A stretch of DNA of 64,000 bases, from positions 620,001-684,000 of the forward strand of contig NZ_JNWO01000001.1 of NCBI RefSeq assembly GCF_000716435.1, read 5' to 3'. Under the pieces are notes generated by a model. That model was given only the letters and a program-made list of their open reading frames with translations. It was not told the origin of the DNA and made no database searches. Below are positions 34,966 through 43,520 of the stretch, piece after piece (within the stretch, counting starts at the first letter, position 1; every line of letters begins with the position of its first letter). Source of the DNA: Streptomyces xylophagus. GTDB taxonomy: Bacteria; Actinomycetota; Actinomycetes; Streptomycetales; Streptomycetaceae. The translations under genes were made by a program, and so were the position numbers.

Positions 34966-36566
34966 GGCAGTGTCGTCCGTACGGTCACGTCGAGCGTGCC
35001 GAGGACGGCGATCTCGAACTCGCCGATGTCGATCCGCCCGTCCGCGGCCACGTCGAGCGAGACCGCGTCGCGCAGGAAGGCGGGCAGTTCGGCGAGCGGG
35101 GGCAGGTTGTGCCGCGCCAGCTCCCCGTCGACGTCCGGTGCCGGCCGGTCCTGTCGGCGAAGCCCGGTGACGGTCGCCGCGAGGACTCCCTGGACGGACT
35201 CGGCGGCCGCGAACACCTCGCTCTGGAACAGCGACTGGCCGAAGTCGGCGCGGGAGAACGACAGCAGTGCGGTGATCGCGGCCTCCACCTGCCCGGCCAC
35301 CGCGTCCGTGACGAACCGCTCGTCGACCAGCAGTTCGACGCCGATGTTCACGGCGACGGGTTGCGCGTCCAGCACCCGGACCAGGCAGCCGGCCATCCGC
35401 TTGTCCTCGAAGTAGCCGACGAGCCGGTTTCGCAGCGCTTCCGGGACCGGGACCAGGGTGTCCCCGGCGGGCGCGACGAACAGGTCGATCTGGTTCCAGG
35501 AGACGCTGCGGGCCCGGACCTTTGCCACCGTGCCCGTGCTGTGGGCCAGCGCCTCGTAGTCGCTCGCGGTCACCGCCCGGTTGGTCGACCGGAACGCGAA
35601 CGGCGCGTACCGCGCGGCGTGGTCGGAGCGTTCGGCGTCGCTGCCGCCCGCCGCCGCGGCCTCGTTCACCACGGCCTGCAGGGTGTCGAGCGCAGTGAGC
35701 GCGGTGGTGACGGTGCCGGCCGCGAGGTTGCCGGCGGTGCCCTGGCAGACCCGGTAGGAGGCGCGGACGTTGTTCAGCCCGGCCGGCGGTACCCGGCCCG
35801 CGCCGAACACCGCGTGCCCGATCCCGTCGGCGTCGAAGAGCAGTTGGTAGTAGCGCGCCTCGGGGTGGGAGAACACGGCCCGCCCGTCCGCGGCGATGTC
35901 GAAGAGCAGGCTGTCCCGCCGGTCCCAGGTCACCCAGCCGGCGCCCTCGTTCACCTCGACGACCACGGACGCGACCACCACGGACGCGTCGGGCAGCGCG
36001 AAGGACTGGCTGGCCTCGCCGGTGGAGGAGCCGATCAGCACCGGCCCGACCGCGCGGCTCTGCTCGACCGGAAGTCCCTCGTAGCGCACCACCGGCCTGC
36101 CGTCCGCGCCCACGCCCGGACGCAGCTGGTCGGAGAGCAGTACCAGGTCCAGGTCAGGACCCAGGTAGGTGAACTCGATCGCCGCCGCGCCCGGGGGCCG
36201 GGCGGCGAACTGCGCTCCACTGGGGACGGTCACCGTGCGCGCCTCGGCCGGCCGCGGGAACGTGAGCAGCAGGTCGGCCATTGCGGGCGCGGCCGGGGTC
36301 AGTTCGTAGCCGATCAGCCGCAGCAGGTCCACGATGCTGGCCCGCTCGGTGGCGGTGCCGGGGAACAGTTCGCTGGCGATGCGGTCCTGGTAATAGAGCA
36401 TGATGTCGCCGACGTAGGCGAACAGGTCGACCAGCAGCATGCCGAGGTCGGCCGGGCTCTGGTCGGTCCACTCCGGCAGCCGCTGCTGGGCCAGCCGGAG
36501 CATCGCCGTGCGCAGGGACGCGAAGTCCTTGTCGGTGTAGTCGATCGCGGGTGCCGGTGTCGTCAT
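34962..36566 (-). CDS. Baseplate J-like wedge protein (Afp11/gpJ type)
   Basis: This is a 534-residue baseplate wedge protein. The N-terminus IDYTDKDFASLRTAMLRLAQ, then QSPADLGMLLVDLFAYVGDI and LLRLIGYELTPAAPA, is the signature of putative baseplate assembly proteins (TIGR02243, J-like). Conserved GVGRV-like (GAGRVPP) and ATNRAVTASDYEALAHSTG-type segments (here FRSTNRAVTASDYEALAHST) are also present. With gp25 and tail protein I it would form the wedge ring that triggers sheath contraction. It starts 3 bp after the gp25 stop and overlaps the next gene. Confidence 0.9.
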   Translation of the reverse strand: MTTPAPAIDYTDKDFASLRTAMLRLAQQRLPEWTDQSPADLGMLLVDLFAYVGDIMLYYQDRIASELFPGTATERASIVDLLRLIGYELTPAAPAMADLLLTFPRPAEARTVTVPSGAQFAARPPGAAAIEFTYLGPDLDLVLLSDQLRPGVGADGRPVVRYEGLPVEQSRAVGPVLIGSSTGEASQSFALPDASVVVASVVVEVNEGAGWVTWDRRDSLLFDIAADGRAVFSHPEARYYQLLFDADGIGHAVFGAGRVPPAGLNNVRASYRVCQGTAGNLAAGTVTTALTALDTLQAVVNEAAAAGGSDAERSDHAARYAPFAFRSTNRAVTASDYEALAHSTGTVAKVRARSVSWNQIDLFVAPAGDTLVPVPEALRNRLVGYFEDKRMAGCLVRVLDAQPVAVNIGVELLVDERFVTDAVAGQVEAAITALLSFSRADFGQSLFQSEVFAAAESVQGVLAATVTGLRRQDRPAPDVDGELARHNLPPLAELPAFLRDAVSLDVAADGRIDIGEFEIAVLGTLDVTVRTTLP

Positions 36567-36569
36567 CGT

Positions 36570-36935
36570 CTACACCAGGGGGACGATCATCTCGGCGGAC
36601 ACGGGCTTGTCGCTGTGCACGTAGCTCAGCAGCAGCCGCAGTTCGCCGTCCGACCGGGACAGCCGGGCCCGGGTGACGATGACGCGCCGCTCCCACCGCA
36701 CGACTGCCTCGTGCGCCTGCTTGCGGAGCAGGTCGGCGGTCACGTCGTCGTCCGGCTCGTGGACCAGTGCGTGCACCCGGGTACCGAAGTCGCGCAGCAT
36801 GGGCCGCTCGCCGAGCCGGGTACCGAGCAGGATCCGCAGGTCGTCGCGGATCTTCTGGGTGCCGTCGGTCCAGGCGATGCCACCGGTGTGCGGGTCGATC
36901 CGGAACGGGAACGCCGCTCCGCGGGCGTCGGCCAT
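36570..36935 (-). CDS. Baseplate wedge protein, gp25/GPW type
   Basis: This is a 121-residue member of the gp25/lysozyme-like baseplate family (Afp9 position). Hallmarks are FPFRIDPHTGGIAWTDGTQK, IRDDLRILLGTRLGERPMLR and the EPR-like core RPMLRDFGTRVHALVHEPDD, followed by ALVRWERRV-type residues (AVVRWERRVIVTRARL). gp25 nucleates the sheath on the baseplate. The ATG at 36935 has AGAAGGAG upstream. Confidence 0.92.
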   Translation of the reverse strand: MADARGAAFPFRIDPHTGGIAWTDGTQKIRDDLRILLGTRLGERPMLRDFGTRVHALVHEPDDDVTADLLRKQAHEAVVRWERRVIVTRARLSRSDGELRLLLSYVHSDKPVSAEMIVPLV

Positions 36936-36954
36936 GGGAATCTCCTTCTTCGCT

Positions 36955-37593
36955 TCACTTCACGACTGCGGACTGGCTCAGGTGCACACCGGGCTGCAGG
37001 ACGAGCGGTGCGAGCTGGGGTGAGGGGGAGCCGGGCGGCCCGTGGACATGCGTGAGCAGTTGGCTCCACAACTGGTTGAAGCCGTTGCCCAGGAGCGTCG
37101 GCTCGCTCGCGCCGCTGCCCACCTCGACGCTCGACCCGTCCAGCACGATGTGGTCGGCGCTCACGTGCACGCTGCCGTCGGACTCGATCGAGACGGAGGC
37201 GCCACCGCTGTGCCGGATCAGGATCCGTTCCTCGCCGCCGGTGTCGGTGAGGTCGACGGTGTGCCCGGCGGTGGTCCGGATGACCTGGTGTTCGGGCGGC
37301 GTCACCTGGGCCTCGGGCGGGACGGCGTCCGCCGGGTACCAGACCCCGACCCAGATCGGGGCCCGGGTGTCGCCGGCCGCGAATTCCACCCATACGTTGG
37401 CGTCGTTGGGCGGCACGAAGAAGTGCCCGTGCGGGAAGCACGGTTCGGCGGTGACGAGCGCCTCCGGTCCGAAGATGTCCGGCACGAGCACCTGCAGCCG
37501 GCCGCGCTTGCCGTCGTCGGCGTTGTCCTTCACGATCCCGCGGTACTTGCCGTAGAAGTTGCCGGTGTGCCGGGTCAGCTCGTCGGACAGCAT
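36955..37593 (-). CDS. Baseplate spike protein, gpV/VgrG C-terminal-like
   Basis: This 212-residue central spike has an N-terminal OB-fold (FYGKYRGIVKDNADDGKRGR, LQVLVPDI, CFPHGHFFVPPNDANVWVEF, PIWVGVWYPAD) of the gpV/gp5 family. A short beta-helix follows (HTVDLTDTGGEERILIRHSG, ASVSIESDGSVHVSADHI). No effector domain follows the helix, and no PAAR tip gene was found in the operon. The ATG at 37593 is preceded by AGGAGG. It lies between gpD and gp25, as in phage tails. Confidence 0.88.
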   Translation of the reverse strand: MLSDELTRHTGNFYGKYRGIVKDNADDGKRGRLQVLVPDIFGPEALVTAEPCFPHGHFFVPPNDANVWVEFAAGDTRAPIWVGVWYPADAVPPEAQVTPPEHQVIRTTAGHTVDLTDTGGEERILIRHSGGASVSIESDGSVHVSADHIVLDGSSVEVGSGASEPTLLGNGFNQLWSQLLTHVHGPPGSPSPQLAPLVLQPGVHLSQSAVVK

Positions 37594-37606
37594 GTCGGGC
37601 CTCCTG

Positions 37607-38788
37607 TCACCGGGTCGCGGTGATGTGGGTGAAGTAGCTGGAGTCCTGGTGGTCGCCGACCAGGTCGCGGGTGTACACGTGGTTGACCTTCGTCAGGTAC
37701 CAGGAACCCTCGGCCCACGGCGCGAGCCCGGTGATCCGCAGCATCGCCTTCGCCCGCAGCAGCACGTTGCCGACGGCCTTGCCCCGTCCGCTCATCCCGA
37801 CGATCCGGGTCGGGTCGACGCTCACGCGGTTCTTCGCGTCCTGGGCGGTGCCCGCCGCCTTGCCGACGACCCGCTCGGCCGGCGTGGTGAGCTGGGCCTG
37901 CGCCACGGCCGCCTTCCCGGTCAGCGCGGTGATCGCCGCGCGCATCCCGTCCGGCATGGTCGGAGCGCGGCCGGTCTGCGGTGCGGCCAGGGGTGCCCGG
38001 GGAGGGGTGGGCGCCGCCGCCTGGTCGACGAGTTTGCCGGTGTCGGGATCGACGGTGCTCGCCGAGCGGACCGGGAGCGCGCCGGAGCTGATGCGTTCGT
38101 AGGTGAACGAGACCAGGTCGCTGCCCACTCTGCAGTACCGCAGCGTGCCCACCGGCTCGGTCTCCGCGATCGACGCGATCGACCGGAACGAGAACTCGCA
38201 CTTCATCTTGTCGGTCAGTTCGACGAACGCGAGGCAGCCCTGGCTCTGGGCTTGCTTCAGGATGAAGTCCCAGATCGAGGTGGCGACGTAGCGGCCGGCA
38301 CTCCGGGCGTCCGGCGCGGTGTCGTCGACCGGTTCGATCGTCCCCACCGTGATCCCGGTGTCGTGCTCGGTGACCAGCCTGCGGAGCAACGCGCTGAGCG
38401 GCTCGCCGGTGTTCCACGTCTTCGGGTCGAACGGGATCTGCGCCAGCCGGTGACTGTAGTCCCGGGCGGTCAGCTCGATCCGCTGCCCGTCGGGGCCGGC
38501 CAGCACCTGGGCGCTCACCACGACCCCCTCGAACAGCGCCGCGTGCTGCATCCGCCGGCCCATGGTGAGCCGCACCACCAGGCCCTCGAACGAGGCGTGC
38601 GCGAGCACGCCCGTGGGGTCGTCGAAGACCACCTTCGCCTCGTCCGTGAGCCGGTCGTGGTCCTCCACGGCGACCGAGCGCACCGGCACCGTGACGTCGC
38701 CCAGGTCGTCCGGTCCTGTGCCGACCTGCACGGTGGCGAACGCGGGCCGGTTGTCACTGCCCGTCGTGGGAGGCGTGGCTACGGTCAT
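37607..38788 (-). CDS. Baseplate hub protein, phage late control gpD-like
   Basis: This 393-residue hub protein joins tube and spike. Family features are ALFEGVVVSAQVLAGPDGQR, IELTARDYSHRLAQIPFDPK, the LLRRLVTEHD region and the C-terminal WYLTKVNHVYTRDLVGDH, typical of gpD/VgrG N-terminal domains. An Ala/Pro-rich stretch with coiled-coil character (about residues 255-340) interrupts the C-terminal part and looks like an insertion. The ATG at 38788 (MTVATPPTTG) is chosen because it follows the LysM-like gene stop directly. The longer open frame upstream has no family character. Confidence 0.85.
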   Translation of the reverse strand: MTVATPPTTGSDNRPAFATVQVGTGPDDLGDVTVPVRSVAVEDHDRLTDEAKVVFDDPTGVLAHASFEGLVVRLTMGRRMQHAALFEGVVVSAQVLAGPDGQRIELTARDYSHRLAQIPFDPKTWNTGEPLSALLRRLVTEHDTGITVGTIEPVDDTAPDARSAGRYVATSIWDFILKQAQSQGCLAFVELTDKMKCEFSFRSIASIAETEPVGTLRYCRVGSDLVSFTYERISSGALPVRSASTVDPDTGKLVDQAAAPTPPRAPLAAPQTGRAPTMPDGMRAAITALTGKAAVAQAQLTTPAERVVGKAAGTAQDAKNRVSVDPTRIVGMSGRGKAVGNVLLRAKAMLRITGLAPWAEGSWYLTKVNHVYTRDLVGDHQDSSYFTHITATR

Positions 38789-38789
38789 C

Positions 38790-39107
38790 TCAGAACACCC
38801 GGTCCCGGCTGACCACGCCGATGTCCTGGGAGGCCGGCACCGACAGGGCGGCGCCGGGTCGCAGGTCGAGCGGGAACGCCACCGGGTTGGCGTCGGCGAT
38901 GCGCCACCACACCTCGCTGTCACCGAAGTAGCGCCAGGAGAGGTACTCGATGTCCTCGACGCCGGTGACCCGGTGCTCGTAGTTGATGACGTCGGCGGCG
39001 GGTGGCGTGTACCGGCGGATCGCCACGGTGGCCCGCGTGGTGCCGGTGGCGTCCACGGCCGGGTAGACCGTGGCCTGTTGGTATCGCGAGCTGATCGACA
39101 CGGACAT
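38790..39107 (-). CDS. LysM/gp53-like baseplate protein (Afp7 position)
   Basis: This 105-residue protein contains INYEHRVTGVEDIEYLSWRY followed by FGDSEVWWRIADANP and a final PGAALSVP, the layout of LysM-like domains found in T4 gp53 and Afp7-type proteins. These hold wedges around the hub. The ATG at 39107 has GAGAGGAG upstream, and the gene follows the CIS tube-collar gene by 15 bp. Confidence 0.8.
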   Translation of the reverse strand: MSVSISSRYQQATVYPAVDATGTTRATVAIRRYTPPAADVINYEHRVTGVEDIEYLSWRYFGDSEVWWRIADANPVAFPLDLRPGAALSVPASQDIGVVSRDRVF

Positions 39108-39122
39108 GGTCGGGCGCTCCTC

Positions 39123-39860
39123 TCAGAGCTCGAAGATGTTCTGCACCAGGCCGGCGCCGGGCAGGGCCTGCACCCAGTCGTGGAAGTCCAGTTGCCCGTA
39201 GGACTTGCCGACCTCGACCAGTCGGTCGAGCACGTCGAGGCCGGTGGAGATCGACGCGGTCTGTTCGTTGAGGGTCAGGCTCACCTCGGCGCGCTCCGGC
39301 GTGAGGTCCGGTTTGAACTGGGTGATCTTGATGTTGAGGTCGGTCATCACACAGTCCAGATCGATGCCGCCGAGCTTGAGCGTGCACAGCGGTGGCTGCG
39401 CCGGCGGGCAGAACGTCTTGGCACCGCTGAACCAGGCGAGTACGTCGTTGACCGGATCCCAGGCCGGATTCATGAACGAGCGCAGAACCGCGAGGCTGGG
39501 CTCGATCCGGCCGCCGAACCGCGCGTCGTCCGATGCCGAGCCCTCGCCGGTCTGTTGCGCCGGAATGTCCGGGAGGGACCGTGCGTCGAGGGCGAAGTCC
39601 AGCGCGAACGAGCGCGGCTTGCCGGAGTCGGCCTCCAGTGCCTTCGTCCCGACCAGCGAACTGCCGATCTCCTTCAGGTCGGTGGCGACCCCACCCAGGC
39701 CCTTTGCCTTGGTCTGGTCGAAGGCCCACTTGCCGAGGCTCGTGGTCTCCCGGTAGGCGAAGCTCTTCTTCTCCGACAGCAGTTCCGGGTTGAACTGGAA
39801 GCGGAAGATCAGCGGGGGGACGGCGATGAGGTTGGCGAGGTAGCCGGCGGTGCGTGCCAT
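39123..39860 (-). CDS. Contractile injection system tube-collar protein (CIS_tube type)
   Basis: This is a 245-residue protein. FRFQFNPELLSEKKSFAYRE and the DLNIKITQFKPDLTPERAEV section are typical of the 'contractile injection system tube protein' family found immediately before LysM and gpD proteins in Afp/PVC-type clusters, where it links tube and hub. Two conserved Cys (CPPAQPPLC) could form a loop. The start is ATG 39860 after CTAGGAGTCGCC. The order CIS_tube, LysM, gpD, gpV, gp25, J and I is exactly that of injection-system baseplates. Confidence 0.85.
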   Translation of the reverse strand: MARTAGYLANLIAVPPLIFRFQFNPELLSEKKSFAYRETTSLGKWAFDQTKAKGLGGVATDLKEIGSSLVGTKALEADSGKPRSFALDFALDARSLPDIPAQQTGEGSASDDARFGGRIEPSLAVLRSFMNPAWDPVNDVLAWFSGAKTFCPPAQPPLCTLKLGGIDLDCVMTDLNIKITQFKPDLTPERAEVSLTLNEQTASISTGLDVLDRLVEVGKSYGQLDFHDWVQALPGAGLVQNIFEL

Positions 39861-39868
39861 GGCGACTC

Positions 39869-41677
39869 CTAGATCGGTGTGGGCAGCCGGCTGCCGCCGC
39901 CGCGCTGGTCGTAGTCGAACCACATCCGGGCGTGCCGGTCGATGTCGTCCGACGGGGCGGTGGAGAGAGCGGGTTCGGCGGTGGTCCAGGTGACGGGTGA
40001 GGTCGTGACCGCTCCGGGCTCGGTGCTCTCCACGTCGACGACCACCTCGTCGATCTGGATGGTGGCCCGGGTTCGGTCCACCGACTCGGCCACCTTGCGC
40101 GGGATCCCGTCCTGGCCTGCCGGACTCGCGAGATGGCCGGTGATCGAGGACAGCAGGCCGTCGAGTCCGCCGTGGGTCAGCCATGCCTCGTAGGCGTTGG
40201 CGACCGCCGTCAGGCCGGTCTGCGGTGTCGCGTTCTCGCCGACCACGAGCCTGTCGGCCAGCCGCGCCGACTGGGTGCTGACGTCGTCCAGGGCGCGGCC
40301 GAGCCGCGCGTCGGACAGCTTGGTCTCGGCCAGCGCGGCGGCCTCCAGGGTGGACCCGACCATGCGCAGCCCGTCCGAGAGCTGTCCACTGCCTTGGTCG
40401 AGCGCGTCCGTGCCGATTTTGCGCAGCTTGTCGAGCGGCTCGGTCAGGCCCTTGACGATCGCCGGGTCGGAGAGCGCGGCGCCGAAGTTCGGCCCCGCGG
40501 GCCGGACGGCCACCGGACCGGCGTTGTCGAACGACGAGGCCGGCAGCCCGAGCTTGGCCGCGTCGGCGAGCGCGCCCTGCTGCTGGTCGGACAACTGGGT
40601 GTCGGTCATCAGCTCGAAGACCAACGGGAGCACCGCGGGCAGGATCCGGACCAGATACGTCACGAGCCGGAACGCCCGCAGGTCGCCGAGGTTGCGCAGG
40701 ACCGCGTCGATCGTCGGGACCAGCCAGTTGAGCAGACCGTCCACGGTGGCCTTGACGGCGTCGCCGAGCACGGCGCCGATCCGCAGCACCGCGAGAAGCG
40801 CCTGCTGGATGCCGTCGAAGACGCCGCCGATGATCCCGTCCACGGTGGACGCCAGGACACCCACGACGATGGCTCCGACCCGGGCCACGACGACCGCCGT
40901 GTCCAGCGCGAGCACCAGCAGCGCGCCGCGCAGGAGCAGCGCGACCCGCAGCCCGAAGCGGAGTGTCTCGGCGATCCCGAGCCGGATGTCGCCGAGCCGG
41001 CTGATCAGCACCGCGATCGAGCCGACGGCGATGGGCAGCGCGAGGACGAGGCCGTCCACGACCTTCGCGACGGCGTTCAACATCGCGGTGGCACTGCCCA
41101 GTTGGGCTACCAGCGGCTGTGCGCCGACGGGCGCGTTGCCGGAGCTCTGGAACAGCTTTGTGAGCGAGTCGACCGCGCCTTTGATGCTTTCCAGCTGGGC
41201 GATCAGGCCGGTTGCCGGGCTCGGGGGTACCACGGCATCGGGTGTGGCCCCAGCCCCTGGCGCGGTCTTCGGCTTGACGGGGGACACGCCGATCAGGGTG
41301 AGGATGTGTTCGACGTGCTCGGCGAGCGCCGCGATGTCGCCGAACGACCAGACCAGCTTGAATTGCGAGACGGCGCCGCCGGCGACTCCGCCGATCAGGT
41401 TGCCGACGAACCCGCCGAGACCACCGAGGAGTCCGGAGAGGAAGTCGCCGAACCCGCCGCCGGGCGCGAGGTCGTTGATGTTGACCACGTACACCTTGAG
41501 GGCACCCTCGAACATCGGCGGTGCGCCGAAGTTCGGCCCGGCGGTGATGACGGACGTGAACGCGAACGTGCCGTAGGTCGATGTGGCGCGCTCGATGTCC
41601 TCCAGGGCGCGGCGCCCGAACCGAGTCTGGGTGAGCAGCAGTCCGAGCTGGGTGATGAGTTCCTCGGTCTCGTCCAT
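39869..41677 (-). CDS. Large tape-measure-like helical protein 3
   Basis: This 602-residue Ala/Leu/Val/Gly-rich protein has long hydrophobic helices (FLSGLLGGLGGFVGNLIGGV, ALLLRGALLVLALDTAVVVA) and no signal peptide. A segment SARLADRLVVGENATPQTGL followed by VANAYEAWLTHGG aligns with SAALSERVFGDE and LARKFESWLADSG in the upstream neighbour, so the two are paralogues. Tape-measure proteins of contractile tails have this composition and this map position, after tube and chaperone and before the hub genes. The chain ends in a beta-rich tail (VVVDVESTEPGAV). Tape-measure function is inferred. Confidence 0.65.
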   Translation of the reverse strand: MDETEELITQLGLLLTQTRFGRRALEDIERATSTYGTFAFTSVITAGPNFGAPPMFEGALKVYVVNINDLAPGGGFGDFLSGLLGGLGGFVGNLIGGVAGGAVSQFKLVWSFGDIAALAEHVEHILTLIGVSPVKPKTAPGAGATPDAVVPPSPATGLIAQLESIKGAVDSLTKLFQSSGNAPVGAQPLVAQLGSATAMLNAVAKVVDGLVLALPIAVGSIAVLISRLGDIRLGIAETLRFGLRVALLLRGALLVLALDTAVVVARVGAIVVGVLASTVDGIIGGVFDGIQQALLAVLRIGAVLGDAVKATVDGLLNWLVPTIDAVLRNLGDLRAFRLVTYLVRILPAVLPLVFELMTDTQLSDQQQGALADAAKLGLPASSFDNAGPVAVRPAGPNFGAALSDPAIVKGLTEPLDKLRKIGTDALDQGSGQLSDGLRMVGSTLEAAALAETKLSDARLGRALDDVSTQSARLADRLVVGENATPQTGLTAVANAYEAWLTHGGLDGLLSSITGHLASPAGQDGIPRKVAESVDRTRATIQIDEVVVDVESTEPGAVTTSPVTWTTAEPALSTAPSDDIDRHARMWFDYDQRGGGSRLPTPI

Positions 41678-41678
41678 G

Positions 41679-43520
41679 TCAGACCCGCACCCCCTCGGTG
41701 AGGACGCGCAGCCGTCGCTCGCCCGTGCGGAAAGCGTCACGGACGGCGCCGGCGAACGCGGCGGTCACCGCGTCGGCGAGGTCGTCGTCGAGGTCGCTGC
41801 CGGCGCGGACCCGCAGGGTCAGCCGGGGCAGGACGACTCGCCCGAGCGCGGCCCGGCGCAGGATCCACGGCGACGTGGGAAGCGGCTCGCGCGCACGGTC
41901 GACCAGCTCTCCGACGTATCCGTCGATGACCTCGCCGACCACCACGAATCCGCTGTCCGCCAGCCACGACTCGAATTTCCGTGCCAGCTGGTCCGGTGGC
42001 GGGGCCGCGCTCTGCCGTCGGATCTCGTCGCCGAACACCCTCTCGGAGAGCGCGGCGGACTGGTCGCCGATCCGGTCCAGACCGGGGAGCCGGCTCGCGT
42101 CGCGCTGTGCGGTGGCGCTCGCGTCGGCGAACTTTCCCAGGCCGGTGGCGGTGCTGGTGAGCGTTCCCCGGACGGCGGTGCGCAGCCCGTCGCCCAGCGC
42201 ACCGACCGCGCCGGCCAGGGCCGGACCGAGCGCCGGGTCGACCAGGCGCGGGAACTCCGAGTGGAAGACGAGGGGCGGACCCTCGGGCAACGCGCCCAGG
42301 GGCTCATGACCCGAGCCGTGCGTGTCGAACAGGGTGTCCAGGAGCCGCCGGGCGCGGCGCCGCTGCCGACGAAGGTACGGCCACAGCACCAGCGGGCTGC
42401 GGCGCAGTCGTTTGTCGATCTTCTCCAGGTTGTCCGACAGGACCGTGTACAGGGCTTGGTTGAGTCCGGTCCCGGGCTTGTCGAGGAGGTCGTCGAGCGA
42501 GAAGTGGGCCACGTCGGCCACGAACGTGTCGCCGACCCAGGGGAACAGACGGGCCAGGTTGAAGTCGAACGCGGTGGTGATGACGAACAGCACCGTACGC
42601 ATGAGCCGGACCACACCCCGCAGCGAGTAGCCGAGCGCGCCGACGAAGGCACGGATCCCGGTGGCGAAGGCGGTGCCGAACGCCTGCCAGTAGCGCACCG
42701 TGAAGTCCAGGTGCGAGCCGAGCAGCCCGGTGATCCCGCGGGCCAGTCGCGTCGCCGTGCCGGTCAGGCCGGCGAACAGGGCGAACGCGGTGCCCAGCGC
42801 GTCGCGCCGCAGATCCAGTACCGCCTGCAACTGCTTCTCGAGCTTGTTCCGGACAACCGCGCCGAGGATGCCCAGCAGTGCCTCGGCCGTGCCGGGCAGC
42901 AGCACGACGACCGCGATCCCGGTGGCAATGCCCGCCGCGATCCCGTCGAACGACTCGGTCAACGGCGGTGACGGCGGTGCCGTCCCGGCCTGGCGGACAG
43001 GTGCGAAGGGCTCGAGCTGGTCGTGGAACCGTTTGAGCTCACCGCCCTCGACACTGGCCTCCGAGAGGGCCCGGAACGCCAGTACCGCGACCGCGACGAG
43101 GTCCGAGCTGTCGAACATGTCCGGCCGCAGCACCGCGCCGGACGCCGACGCGTCCAGCGCGGCGGCGATCGCGGCGACCTGCTTCAACAGGCCGGGGATC
43201 GCGTCGGTCTCGTCGAGCCGCAGCGGCCGGGTCAGACCGGTGAGGAACGCGAGTCCTGCGTCCGCCAGGCTCGGTACGGGCGCGGTCCGGGTGAGGACAC
43301 GGCGCTGCGACGGTACGACGCGCAGGGTCACCGCTTCGTCGACGAACCGCAGCACCGGGAAGCGCGTGGTGGCCCGGTCGGCCAGCCGCCCGGCCACCAG
43401 TCGGCGTTCCAGTACCGGTCGTACGGCGTGACGGGCCACGCGCATGGCGTGCTCCTGGGCGGCGAAGGCCCCGGTGAACCGGGCGGCGGCCGCGGCGAAG
43501 TCGATCGGCATCGTCATCAC
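41679..43520 (-). CDS. Large tape-measure-like helical protein 2
   Basis: This 613-residue helical, hydrophobic-patch-rich protein (GIATGIAVVVLLPGTAEALL, VLFVITTAFDFNLARLFPWV) has alternating charged helices (PLVLWPYLRRQRRRARRLLD). Its C-terminal third is related to the following gene's product, and its end (LPRLTLRVRAGSDLDDDLAD) resembles the end of the preceding one (HTLRLRVPDADPDEVRRFQ). The start overlaps the previous stop by ATGA. ATGs at 43517 and 43511 are also possible. It is one of three adjacent members replacing the single tape measure expected in such clusters. Confidence 0.65.
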   Translation of the reverse strand: MMTMPIDFAAAAARFTGAFAAQEHAMRVARHAVRPVLERRLVAGRLADRATTRFPVLRFVDEAVTLRVVPSQRRVLTRTAPVPSLADAGLAFLTGLTRPLRLDETDAIPGLLKQVAAIAAALDASASGAVLRPDMFDSSDLVAVAVLAFRALSEASVEGGELKRFHDQLEPFAPVRQAGTAPPSPPLTESFDGIAAGIATGIAVVVLLPGTAEALLGILGAVVRNKLEKQLQAVLDLRRDALGTAFALFAGLTGTATRLARGITGLLGSHLDFTVRYWQAFGTAFATGIRAFVGALGYSLRGVVRLMRTVLFVITTAFDFNLARLFPWVGDTFVADVAHFSLDDLLDKPGTGLNQALYTVLSDNLEKIDKRLRRSPLVLWPYLRRQRRRARRLLDTLFDTHGSGHEPLGALPEGPPLVFHSEFPRLVDPALGPALAGAVGALGDGLRTAVRGTLTSTATGLGKFADASATAQRDASRLPGLDRIGDQSAALSERVFGDEIRRQSAAPPPDQLARKFESWLADSGFVVVGEVIDGYVGELVDRAREPLPTSPWILRRAALGRVVLPRLTLRVRAGSDLDDDLADAVTAAFAGAVRDAFRTGERRLRVLTEGVRV